Assembly: GCA_050184295.1 (NCBI GenBank)
Contig: JBFXAM010000074.1
Coordinates: 1 to 21,665, forward strand
Direction of reading: 5' to 3'
From: JBFXAM01 sp050184295
Lineage (GTDB): Bacteria; Planctomycetota; Phycisphaerae; UBA1845; Fen-1342
Length of the DNA stretch: 21,665 bases
Part shown: one piece after another, positions 1 to 7,637 of the stretch
Layout: every line of letters starts with the position of its first letter
How positions within the stretch are numbered: the first letter of the stretch is position 1
Position numbers and translations under genes: made by a program
The notes under the pieces: model-generated
The model's database searches: none
What the model was told of the DNA's origin: nothing
What the model saw: only the letters and a program-made list of their open reading frames with translations

Positions 1-230
1 CTCGGCCCCTGCCGGGGCGGCAGAATTCCGCGCGACCTTGTCCACGGGTTTCGCTCGGCCCTCGCGGGCCTCGCTCCTCCCGTGGCGACTCCCCTGGGCC
101 CCTGCCGGGGCCGCACAAACCCGCGCGACCTTGTCCACGGGTTTCGCTCGGCCCTTGCGGGCCTCGCTCCACCCGTGGCGACACCCCTGGGCCCCGTTGG
201 GGCCGCCCGGACTGCCACGCACCCGTGCCA
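1..230. repeat. 93-bp tandem repeat, about 2.4 copies, with stem-loops
   Basis: The sequence repeats with a period of 93 bp: copy one covers about 1-93, copy two 94-186, and a decaying third copy begins at 187. Each of the first two copies has a palindromic element with outer arms CCACGGG and CCCGTGG (42-48 with 79-85; 135-141 with 172-178) around an inner GGCCC/GGGCC-type stem. Copy two also has a hairpin GGCCCC-TGCC-GGGGCC at 97-112. The period is divisible by three, so the plus-strand frames stay open, but their arginine, alanine and proline-rich translations look like composition artefacts. The repeat lies downstream of tatC. Its role is unknown; a REP-like extragenic element is one reading. 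Confidence 0.75.
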
Positions 231-281
231 TGGGTGGACGCCTCGCGCCTGCAAATCGGAACCCCGTGCGCCCAGCACGCG

Positions 282-339
282 GCGGGCCGCAACGCGCGGG
301 GCGGGCCGCAACGCGCGGGGTGTGGCGCAACGCACGGGG
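282..339. repeat. 19-bp GC-rich tandem repeat, about 3 copies
   Basis: Two identical 19-bp units lie back to back (282-300 and 301-319), containing GGGCCGCAACGCGCGGG. A third, diverged unit follows after one extra base (321-339, GGCGCAACGCACGGGG). They lie within the gene-poor stretch beyond the 3' end of tatC. No coding or regulatory role can be read from them; slippage-generated filler is the simplest explanation. Confidence 0.65.
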
Positions 340-491
340 CCGTGCGCCACAACCCGCCCGCACGTTCGGGCCCGCCGCTCGGCGCGGCGGGTTCCGACGC
401 GCAGCGAATGCAACCTGAAGTGAGTTGCACACCTGTGCACCGGCAGCGTTGCGCAAACGCGCTGGGGCCGGGGGTTCGGATCGCTGGCGCT

Positions 492-1499
492 TCACGCCGC
501 GTCCGCCGCCGCCCGCCGCGCCGCCGACCGTTTCGCCAGCAGCAACCCCAGCTCGAACAGCACGATCATCGGCCCGCTCAGCATCAGGTGGCTGAGCAGG
601 TCCGGCGGCGCCAGCACGCCGGCGATGATGACGATGATCAGAATTACCAGCTTGCGGTACTTGCGCAGCACATCGAGCGGCACGATCCCCGCACCGACCA
701 GGAAGAGCACGACCAGCGGCATCTGAAACGCCAGCCCGAACGCGATCGTCATCACCAGCACGAACGAGAGATAGTCGCCGATCTTGAAATGCGTCGTCAC
801 CAGCGACCGCTGCTCGTCCGCCACCATCTGCACCGCGTACACCCGGTCAACCCCGCGCACCTTCAGCTTGTACTCCGGCACGTTAAACCACACTTCTCCC
901 GTCGCCGGCTTCGATGGATCAACGGAGACCAGCGGCACCGGCGGCAGCGCGACATCCGGCTGCGTCGTCGGCGTCGGCGCGTCACGCCCGCCCAGCATCA
1001 GCCGCTCCATTGCCGTCGCTTCCACCTTCGGCAGCGGAACCCAGTCGCTGAAGCTCACCAGGAAGTTGAGGCTGATGAGCAGCACAAACGTGTACATGAA
1101 CGCGACGCCGCAGAAGAACAGCCCGACGCTCCAGGGGATGAGCCGGGTGACGTAGCGGCGCTCGTGCGGATAAAGACCCTTGCCCACAAAGCTCCAGAGC
1201 TGGTGGAGCACGTAAGGCGAAGCGAGCAGCAGCCCCGCGATGACCACGACCTTGATGTAGATGAGGATGACTTCGACCGGGCTGGTCTGGAGGAAATTCA
1301 CCGGCTGGTGATGCCGCTGAAGCACCAGCGTCGCCGGCCGCGCGAGCAGCGCCAGCACATACTTCGCCGGCCAGATGCACAGGACGCACCCGCCGACCAG
1401 TGCGATCAGGCTGCGGACGAGGCACCAGCGCAGCTCTTCGAGGTGCTCGCCGATCGTCATGCGGGCTTCGTCGTCGTTGCCGTAGTTCTGCATCTGCAT
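492..1499 (-). CDS. tatC: Sec-independent protein translocase TatC with enlarged periplasmic loop
   Basis: TatC is the inner-membrane receptor of the twin-arginine pathway, which exports folded proteins. The family signature is clear: the cytoplasmic N-terminal EHLEELR motif near residue 16, a series of hydrophobic segments, IGDYLSFVLVMTIAFGLAFQ near 240-260, and APPDLLSH near the last membrane segments. At 335 residues it is much longer than the usual 240-260. The excess sits between about residues 150 and 238, in the periplasmic loop before the fourth membrane segment, and is rich in proline and threonine. I chose the ATG at 1499; a second ATG at 1493 and the ATG before TIGEHLEELR are alternatives, and no strong ribosome binding site decides. 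No tatA or tatB is nearby. The epimerase-fold protein at 19672-20799 carries a likely Tat signal. Confidence 0.93.
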   Translation of the reverse strand: MQMQNYGNDDEARMTIGEHLEELRWCLVRSLIALVGGCVLCIWPAKYVLALLARPATLVLQRHHQPVNFLQTSPVEVILIYIKVVVIAGLLLASPYVLHQLWSFVGKGLYPHERRYVTRLIPWSVGLFFCGVAFMYTFVLLISLNFLVSFSDWVPLPKVEATAMERLMLGGRDAPTPTTQPDVALPPVPLVSVDPSKPATGEVWFNVPEYKLKVRGVDRVYAVQMVADEQRSLVTTHFKIGDYLSFVLVMTIAFGLAFQMPLVVLFLVGAGIVPLDVLRKYRKLVILIIVIIAGVLAPPDLLSHLMLSGPMIVLFELGLLLAKRSAARRAAADAA

Positions 1500-1801
1500 C
1501 GTTCGGGTGGACCGGACCGCGGGGCATGATAGCAACCCCGCCGCCTTCTCGCGAAACCCGCGGCACCGAAAGCCAGGATCCGGCGCGCGTCCAGGGGCGC
1601 GTTCGGCGAGTCCGCGCACCGTGCGCGCGGCACCGCGTCCCATCCGCCGCGCGGCGCCGCGGCTGCGGATCGCGCTCGCCGCCGTCCGCTGGGTCGGAAG
1701 CGCACGCGAAGCCGTGTCGACTGTCGGGTGTGTCGCGCGCTCGTTGCGGGTCGGCGCCGGGCAGGACACTCGGGCGGGTCGACGGCGCGTTGCAGCGCGG
1801 C
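1500..1801. other. Gap between the channel gene and tatC
   Basis: About 300 nt of very GC-rich DNA separate the end of the mechanosensitive channel gene from the start of tatC on the same strand. The tatC frame stays open upstream, but the translation is arginine-rich, without hydrophobic segments, and does not resemble TatC. I see no convincing promoter, terminator or RNA gene. Confidence 0.5.
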
Positions 1802-4800
1802 TCAGCCCCGTCGGGTCGGCTCGGCAGGCGCGGCATTGGATGGGGTGCGCGGCGTCGCGCCCTCCGCCGGTCGTTCCGCGGCCGGCCGGTCGTCTCCAAC
1901 GCTTGCGCTGCGCTGCGGCGCTGCGTGCATGATGACCTCGCGCGTCGGAAACGCGAACGAAACTCCCGCCTCGTCGAACGCCGCCTTGATCGCCGTGTTG
2001 ATCTGATGCCGCACCTGGAACATGTCCTCGAGCACGGCGACAAAGCACGCCAGCTCGAAGTTCAGCGTGCTGTCGCCGTAGCCCACGAAGAACGCGGTCG
2101 GCTCGGGCTGCTTGAGCACGCGCGGATTGGCGCGGGCGGTCTTCAGCAGCAGGTTGCGGACCACGCGCGGGTCGGCGTCGTAGGCCACGCCGACGGGGAT
2201 GAGCACGCGCTGGAGCGTGTCCGAGAGCGTCCAGTTGACGACCTGGCCGGTAATCAGCTCCTTGTTGGGGATGATCAGCTCTTTGCGGTCCGCGTCGACG
2301 ATGGTCGTCGCGCGGATGCGGATGCGCATTACGCGGCCGGTCCGCGCGCCGATCGTCACCAGGTCACCGACGCGGATCGGACGCTCGAACAGCAGGATCA
2401 GGCCGGACACAAAATTCGCGAAAACCTCTTGGAGTCCGAACCCGAGGCCGACCGTCATCGCCGCGACCAGCCATTGCACGTCCGCCCACGCCACGCCGAG
2501 CGTGCCGAAGACGGCGACCAGCCCGACAATGGTCAGCACATAGCGCGAGATCGTGGAGACCGCGTAACGCACGCCTTGTTCCAGCGGCAGCCGCTGGAGC
2601 AGCGTGATCTCGAGCAGGCTGGGAATGTTCCGCGCCGCCATCACGGTCAGCAGCAGCGCGCCGACGCTGACGATCAGGTCGGCGAACGTGACGCCGGCCC
2701 ACACGCGCACCTGGCGCAGCACGCCGAGCGCCGGCAGCACGGACACCCAGATCCACCACAGCCCGACGATCAGCACAAAGCCAATCACGATCCGCAGCAA
2801 CTGCCGCGTCTGGGCGCTGATCGTCGGCAGGTCGACGTCCTCGACCACGACCGGCGTCGAGATCGTCGGCACGTCCTCGACGTACGACTGCGCCGCCGCC
2901 GCCAGCTGCGTCTGCTCCGCGGCCAGCTTCTTGCGCGACAGCTCCAGCGCCGTGCGGCGGTGCGAGAGCGTGAGAAAGCGCACGATCACGCCGTAGAAGA
3001 CCGCGAGCCGCAGGATCAGCCACAGGCTGGCCTGCAAGCACCAGGCCAGTTGCGCGGCGCTGTAGGCGTAGCCGGCGGCGGCGAGCAGGAGCAGGAAGAG
3101 CGGCAGCCCGACGCCGAGCGCGTACCAGACATGGCGCACGCGGTGCAGCCAGCTGCCGGCGACGATGCTGAGCGGCGCCTGGAGCGATCCGCCGGTCGGC
3201 CGCAGGCCGTAATGCAGAAAGACCGCCAGAACCCCGATCCCCCACATCGTCATCAAGCGCGTGGTGGACCCGCGTGTCACGTCGGATGTGAGGGCTTCGA
3301 CGGCATTGCCGAGCACGATCGCGGGCAGTGCTGCGAGGATGAGAAAGAGGATTTGCCGCCGCAGCCGCGCGAGCACAGAGCTGGGCCAGCCGATGTGGAC
3401 TTCGCCGACGCCGCCGGGACGACACATCTGCCGCAAGAACTCGGCCCAGAACAAGATTTTGGCGGCGTCCCAGCAGCCCGCGGCGAGCCCTTTGCTGAAG
3501 TCCAGTGCGTCGACGGGCGCCGCGAGCCGCCAGCCGAGGAACGCCAGCATCGCCGGCCAGAACGCGGCGGTGACGGCGCCGTCGACCAGCGCGGTGAACG
3601 TTGGCATGAACGCCGTGTTCGTCGGCCGCGCCGCAAGTTCGGCAAGCTGGGGTAAGCGCCGCGCCAGCCGGCGTCGCGCGACGAACAGGAGCGCAAAGCC
3701 GCTGAGGCCGAGCGCGTAGGTTGCCGGGTTCTCGCGCACGTCGCTGCGCAGCGCGTTGGCCACGCCGATCCAGAGTTGCCCATCCGCGAGCCAGTCGAGC
3801 GTCCGTCGCACATGCGTCAGGTCCTGAAGCGACAACGGCTGGTCGCTGCGAATCCACAGCACGTGCTCGTCGATGAAACCCGTGTACGCGCTGACCAGCG
3901 CCACCAGCTTCTTCTCGCGGACGTACAAGTCCGCCAGCAGGCGAATGCGCTCGCCCGCGGTCTTGATCAGTGCGTTCAGGCTCGACCGCTGCGCGTCAAG
4001 CCGCTCCCGCAAGGCCGCCTCGACCCGCTCGCGGTCCGCCGCCGCCACGGGTGGGTCCGCCGCCGCGACCCGCCGCGCGACCGCCTCGTCCAGGTTCGCA
4101 ACGCGTTGCCGCTGCTCCTCGTATTGCAGCAGCGCGAAACGCAGATCGGCGAGATTCGCCTCGATCTGGGCGAGCGTGCGGCGATGGTCGCGCAGCTGCG
4201 GCAGCTCCGCGCGGCGCTGCCGCAGAATCTGCCCAGTCGCGTTCGTCAATCCGACCTGCTCGACCGTCTCACGCGCGTTGCGATACTGCTGCTCCAAGTC
4301 CGGCAGCACGCGATCGACCACCGCCTTGCGGTCGCCGTCCGCCTTCAGCTTCGCCGCCAGGCTGCTCAGCTCGGCAGCCAGGCGGACGTTCTCCTCGGCC
4401 ACCGTGGGGACGATCGAGTGTGCCTGCGAGGCGGCGTCGCGCGCCTGCCGTTCCGCGTCGCGCCGGGCGCGCTCCGCTTCCTGCATGCGCCGGTCGCTGA
4501 GCGCCTCGCGCAGCGGCAGGTAGCGTCGCTCGGCGATCGTTGAGCGGCGATTGGCGAGGTCCAGGAGCGCACGTTGCAGGTCGTCGCGCGCGTCGTAGCT
4601 CCGGGACTCGGCGTCGAGCGCCGCGGTCTCCCGGGCGATCGCCTCGCGGCGCGCGAGCGCCAGCGTGCGCTTCGCGAGCGTCAGCGCGACCGGCTCGTCG
4701 GCCGGCGCGGGCTGCGAAATCTCCCGTTCCACCTGTTCGAGCCGCTGGGCCGCGTCCGCCAGAAGCTTGGGAATCTCCAGCCGCCGAGCGCTGCGGTTTT

Positions 4801-5374
4801 TCGTCTCGGCATCGATGTTCTCGACCGCTCTTTTCGCGTCGCCGAGCGCGCGCTCCGCCTCGGCGGCCAGCGCTTCGAGCTGCGCGAGCGTGAGGCTCGC
4901 GTCCAGCGGCGCCGGCTGGTCATCCGCCGGCGCCGCGAGGTCCGCCTTCAGCGCCTCCAGCCGCGCCGGCGCTTGCCCGATCGCCTGCTCATACTGTGCC
5001 ACGCGGCTGGCAGACTCGCCGGCCGCCTGGATCCGTGCCAACGCCTGGCGATAGAGATCCGCCAGCCGCGCGCGCAGCGCCTCGTCGAACTCCTGCGACT
5101 TTTCGAGCTGCTCGATCCGCGCCTGGAGCGCCTCCGGCGTCAGCTCGACGTCCCGCCCGGCGGTGTCGTCGATCAACGGCTGCGTGGTTGCCGGCTGGGT
5201 CGCCGCCTGCGGCGTTGTGGTCGGGGTGGTGGTTTGGGCGGTGCTGCCGGCGCCGCCGTGCGAAGCAAGCAGAGCGAGTGCCAACCACACGGCCGCGCGA
5301 CGGGCATGCGGTCGCGCGGCGCGCCTCGCGCGATCTCGCGTGCGTGGGTTGGAATCGACCCCGTTTGCGTTCAT
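1802..5374 (-). CDS. Large MscS/MscK-family mechanosensitive ion channel
   Basis: A 1190-residue membrane protein. It starts with a basic stretch and a signal-peptide-like hydrophobic run (about 27-45), then a Thr/Gln/Pro-rich linker and a long Arg/Ala/Glu-rich coiled-coil region (about 70-500), likely periplasmic. Multiple membrane segments run from about 550 to 960. The MscS core follows: the pore-lining helix with VGLGFGLQEVFANFVSG near 970, the beta domain with RPIRVGDL and IIPNKELITGQVVNW near 995-1050, and the C-terminal alpha/beta domain to about 1140. The last 40 residues are a disordered tail. This layout matches MscK (KefA)-like channels, which open under hypo-osmotic stress. The ATG at 5374 follows an AGGCAGGG stretch. 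The gene is divergent from the lipoprotein gene. Confidence 0.9.
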   Translation of the reverse strand: MNANGVDSNPRTRDRARRAARPHARRAAVWLALALLASHGGAGSTAQTTTPTTTPQAATQPATTQPLIDDTAGRDVELTPEALQARIEQLEKSQEFDEALRARLADLYRQALARIQAAGESASRVAQYEQAIGQAPARLEALKADLAAPADDQPAPLDASLTLAQLEALAAEAERALGDAKRAVENIDAETKNRSARRLEIPKLLADAAQRLEQVEREISQPAPADEPVALTLAKRTLALARREAIARETAALDAESRSYDARDDLQRALLDLANRRSTIAERRYLPLREALSDRRMQEAERARRDAERQARDAASQAHSIVPTVAEENVRLAAELSSLAAKLKADGDRKAVVDRVLPDLEQQYRNARETVEQVGLTNATGQILRQRRAELPQLRDHRRTLAQIEANLADLRFALLQYEEQRQRVANLDEAVARRVAAADPPVAAADRERVEAALRERLDAQRSSLNALIKTAGERIRLLADLYVREKKLVALVSAYTGFIDEHVLWIRSDQPLSLQDLTHVRRTLDWLADGQLWIGVANALRSDVRENPATYALGLSGFALLFVARRRLARRLPQLAELAARPTNTAFMPTFTALVDGAVTAAFWPAMLAFLGWRLAAPVDALDFSKGLAAGCWDAAKILFWAEFLRQMCRPGGVGEVHIGWPSSVLARLRRQILFLILAALPAIVLGNAVEALTSDVTRGSTTRLMTMWGIGVLAVFLHYGLRPTGGSLQAPLSIVAGSWLHRVRHVWYALGVGLPLFLLLLAAAGYAYSAAQLAWCLQASLWLILRLAVFYGVIVRFLTLSHRRTALELSRKKLAAEQTQLAAAAQSYVEDVPTISTPVVVEDVDLPTISAQTRQLLRIVIGFVLIVGLWWIWVSVLPALGVLRQVRVWAGVTFADLIVSVGALLLTVMAARNIPSLLEITLLQRLPLEQGVRYAVSTISRYVLTIVGLVAVFGTLGVAWADVQWLVAAMTVGLGFGLQEVFANFVSGLILLFERPIRVGDLVTIGARTGRVMRIRIRATTIVDADRKELIIPNKELITGQVVNWTLSDTLQRVLIPVGVAYDADPRVVRNLLLKTARANPRVLKQPEPTAFFVGYGDSTLNFELACFVAVLEDMFQVRHQINTAIKAAFDEAGVSFAFPTREVIMHAAPQRSASVGDDRPAAERPAEGATPRTPSNAAPAEPTRRG

Positions 5375-5716
5375 CCCTGCCTGTCCACGGTCTCATGCCT
5401 CGCGCGGCGCAGCGTCGCGCCGCGGCGTCTAAGCGTATCCGACCCGCCGCGCGGCGGGTACGGGGCGGCCGAAGCGCGGCGACCCGCGACGGGGATCACA
5501 CGGGCGGCGCTGGTTCAGAGTTCGGCGGACGCGCCGGAGCAACAACGGAGGTATCCGGTGCGGCGGCGTTCGCACGGGTCGGCCCCGCCTTGCGGGCCGG
5601 TCCGCGACAGCCGGCCGGCGGCCCGATACCATGGAGCGAATCGGGCGCACTCGGGTCGGGTGACCGGCGGCGACGCGCCTTGGCTGGTCGGCCCGCACCT
5701 CACCGGGAGCACGGCA
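5375..5716. other. Divergent intergenic region with palindrome and hairpin
   Basis: This 342-nt region separates the minus-strand channel gene from the plus-strand lipoprotein operon and should hold the promoters of both. It has an 18-bp perfect palindrome at 5442-5459 (ACCCGCCGC-GCGGCGGGT) and a plus-strand hairpin with 11-nt arms at 5575-5585 and 5594-5604 that includes two G-U pairs. I find no pair of promoter hexamers good enough to name. The palindrome could be an operator or simply GC-rich chance. Confidence 0.4.
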
Positions 5717-5914
5717 ATGAACCTCGATCGCGTTCGCCGCGCGGCGTTGCTGCTGGCGTCCGGCGGCGCGCTGTTACAGAGCGGCTGTCTTGGGTCGCTG
5801 CAAAACAGCCTCGACATTCTGCTGGCGCCGGACGCGCTCGGAAACGCGCTCGTCGCGCCGTACAGCGTGGTGTATCCGTTGCTGCAATTCGTCGTCCGCT
5901 GGCTGGGGGCCTGA
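5717..5914 (+). CDS. Small putative lipoprotein
   Basis: A 65-residue protein with a basic N-terminus (RVRR), a hydrophobic stretch and the sequence LLQSGC with cysteine 24, which would be lipidated by the Lgt/LspA pathway. The lipobox is slightly atypical, with glutamine at -3. The mature part is only about 40 residues and partly hydrophobic. The ATG at 5717 has a GGGAG ribosome binding site at 5704-5708. The stop lies 10 nt before the FHA-GAF-PP2C gene, so the two are probably co-transcribed, and the lipoprotein may be an envelope partner of that regulator. I do not recognise the mature sequence, and its function is unknown. Confidence 0.7.
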   Translation: MNLDRVRRAALLLASGGALLQSGCLGSLQNSLDILLAPDALGNALVAPYSVVYPLLQFVVRWLGA

Positions 5915-5924
5915 GCACGCGCCG

Positions 5925-7550
5925 ATGCCCGCGTTACACGTGCGACATCGCGACGGCAGCGCGGCGACTGTGCCGCTCTCGCGCGAGCCGATCCGCTTCG
6001 GGCGGGCCGAGACGTGCGCCGTCGTGCTGCGCAACGACAGCGAGGTCTCGCGCGAGCACGCCGAAATCTGGATCGACGAGGAAGGCCAGGTCGTCGTCGC
6101 CGACCTCGGTTCCAAGAACGGCACGCGCGTCGACGACGGCGAGCTCTTTCGGAACGAGGCGCGCGTCGCGCGACGCGTCATCCGGCTCGGCGACCACCTG
6201 ATCGACGTCCTCGGCGTCGGCCCGCCGGAAGCCGCCGCGGTGCGCTTCCTCCCCGACGCGCCCAGCCGCGCCGGCGACACGAAGTTCTTTCCCTCCAGCA
6301 AGCGCCTCGACCTCAACCAGCAGCGCCTCGGCATGCTGATGAGTCTTACGCAGCGCATCGGGGGCGTGTTCGAGCGCAAGCAGCTGCTCGAGCACGCGCT
6401 CGACGTCGTCTGCGAAGCGCTGGGCTTCGAGCGCGGACTGATTGTCGTTCGCACGCAGCGCGGCGACGTCGAAGCCCCAGTCACGCGCAATGTCGGCACC
6501 GACGAGACCGGCGCCTACAAGGTGAGCCGCACGCTCATCAACCGGGCGCTCCTGCATGGCGAGCGCGCCGTCGTTAACAATCCCGCGACGGACCTGGCCG
6601 GCGATCTGAGCCAGAGTTTGCTGCGCTTCCCCATCTGCTCGGCGCTCTGCGTACCCGTTCTGCATCGCGACGAGATTCTCGGCGTCATCTACGGCGACCG
6701 CGTCACGCAGGCCTCGACCTACGCGCCGGAGGATGTCGATTTTCTCGCCGCGATCGCGCAGCAGGTCGGCGTCGGCCTTACGAACCTGCGCCTGCTCCAG
6801 GAGTACACGCGCTCGCGCGAGATGTACGCCGAGCTCACGCGGGCCCGCGAAATCCAGCAGCGCCTGCTGCCCAGCGCGCCGCTCGTCGCGGGGCGCGTCC
6901 GGATCGAGGGCTACAACGAGCCGTCGTCGGCGGTGAGCGGCGACTACTACGACTACTTCCTGTTCGACGAGCGCCGCGCCGGGTTCATCATCGCCGACGT
7001 CACCGGACACGGGCTCCCCGCGGCGCTGCTGATGGCGAATCTCCAGGCCGCCGTGCACGTCGCGCTCACCCGGCACATCGAGCTGCCTGACATCGCGGCT
7101 CGCATCAACCGACTGATCTGTCGCAACACGTCGACGCAGGTCTTCATCACCGCGGTCTTTGGCACCATCGACGCCGAAACCGGCCAGATCGAGTTCGTCA
7201 GCGCGGGGCACCCGGGACCGGTGCTGCTCGGCGGCGAGCGCACCGGGTTCGGCTTCGAGGAAAACGCGCTGCCGCTCGGACTCGACCCCGACGACGCGTT
7301 CCGCGTGCAGCGCATTTCGCCGGGCAGGGGCGAGGCCGCCGTGCTCTTCTACACCGACGGGCTGGTCGAGGCGATGAATCCCGCCGGCGAACCGCTCGGG
7401 CTGCCGGCGGTCGAGGCGGCGATGCAGCGGATGGATCAGCGGACGCCGCTTGCGCTGGTGCGCGAGGCCCGGAACGTGCTCCGCGCACACCTCGCGGGCG
7501 AGCCGAGCACCGACGACATGACGCTGCTGGCGATTCACTTCCAGCCGTAG
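5925..7550 (+). CDS. FHA-GAF-PP2C (SpoIIE/RsbU-type) serine phosphatase
   Basis: A 541-residue cytoplasmic signalling protein. Residues 1-100 form a forkhead-associated domain, with FGR, SREHAEIW and LGSKNGT, that binds phosphothreonine. Residues 130-300 look like a GAF sensor (VPVLHRDEILGVIYGDR, then EDVDFLAAIAQQVGVGLTN). After a linker with AREIQQRLLP, residues 330-541 form a SpoIIE/RsbU-type PP2C domain. Its metal-binding aspartates are in SGDYYDYF, ADVTGHG and STDDMT, with further motifs SAGHPGPVLL and FYTDGLVEAMN. Such enzymes dephosphorylate anti-sigma-factor antagonists in partner-switching stress pathways; here the FHA domain suggests input from a Ser/Thr kinase. No kinase, STAS protein or anti-sigma factor is in the window. 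I chose the ATG at 5925, at the start of the FHA domain; its ribosome binding site is weak. Confidence 0.93.
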   Translation: MPALHVRHRDGSAATVPLSREPIRFGRAETCAVVLRNDSEVSREHAEIWIDEEGQVVVADLGSKNGTRVDDGELFRNEARVARRVIRLGDHLIDVLGVGPPEAAAVRFLPDAPSRAGDTKFFPSSKRLDLNQQRLGMLMSLTQRIGGVFERKQLLEHALDVVCEALGFERGLIVVRTQRGDVEAPVTRNVGTDETGAYKVSRTLINRALLHGERAVVNNPATDLAGDLSQSLLRFPICSALCVPVLHRDEILGVIYGDRVTQASTYAPEDVDFLAAIAQQVGVGLTNLRLLQEYTRSREMYAELTRAREIQQRLLPSAPLVAGRVRIEGYNEPSSAVSGDYYDYFLFDERRAGFIIADVTGHGLPAALLMANLQAAVHVALTRHIELPDIAARINRLICRNTSTQVFITAVFGTIDAETGQIEFVSAGHPGPVLLGGERTGFGFEENALPLGLDPDDAFRVQRISPGRGEAAVLFYTDGLVEAMNPAGEPLGLPAVEAAMQRMDQRTPLALVREARNVLRAHLAGEPSTDDMTLLAIHFQP

Positions 7551-7637
7551 CCATCGGCACGCAGCCCGGGTTGCGGGCGGCGCCGCGCCCGACCCCGGCG
7601 GTGCGCGCCCGGTTCGGATGGGTGCGGTGTGCCCCGC

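Larger units (their letters stand above)
1..491. other. Gene-free stretch downstream of tatC
   Basis: Apart from the 93-bp and 19-bp repeats, I see no gene here. Plus-strand frames are open but have the low-complexity composition expected of random GC-rich DNA. A short palindrome TGCACA-CC-TGTGCA lies near 425-438. No T-run follows any hairpin on the tatC strand, so no intrinsic terminator for tatC is visible. Confidence 0.6.

Noticed and set aside
1..340. CRISPR-like repeats
   Set aside because: The 93-bp and 19-bp units are directly tandem with no unique spacers, and no cas gene is present.
225..1529. Long plus-strand open frame opposite tatC
   Set aside because: Its translation is rich in Arg, His, Gln and Asp with no domain, and it mirrors tatC, whose membrane segments and motifs are unmistakable on the other strand.
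1400..3655. 751-codon plus-strand open frame
   Set aside because: It is a frame shadow of the mechanosensitive channel gene, with charged low-complexity composition and no recognisable motif.
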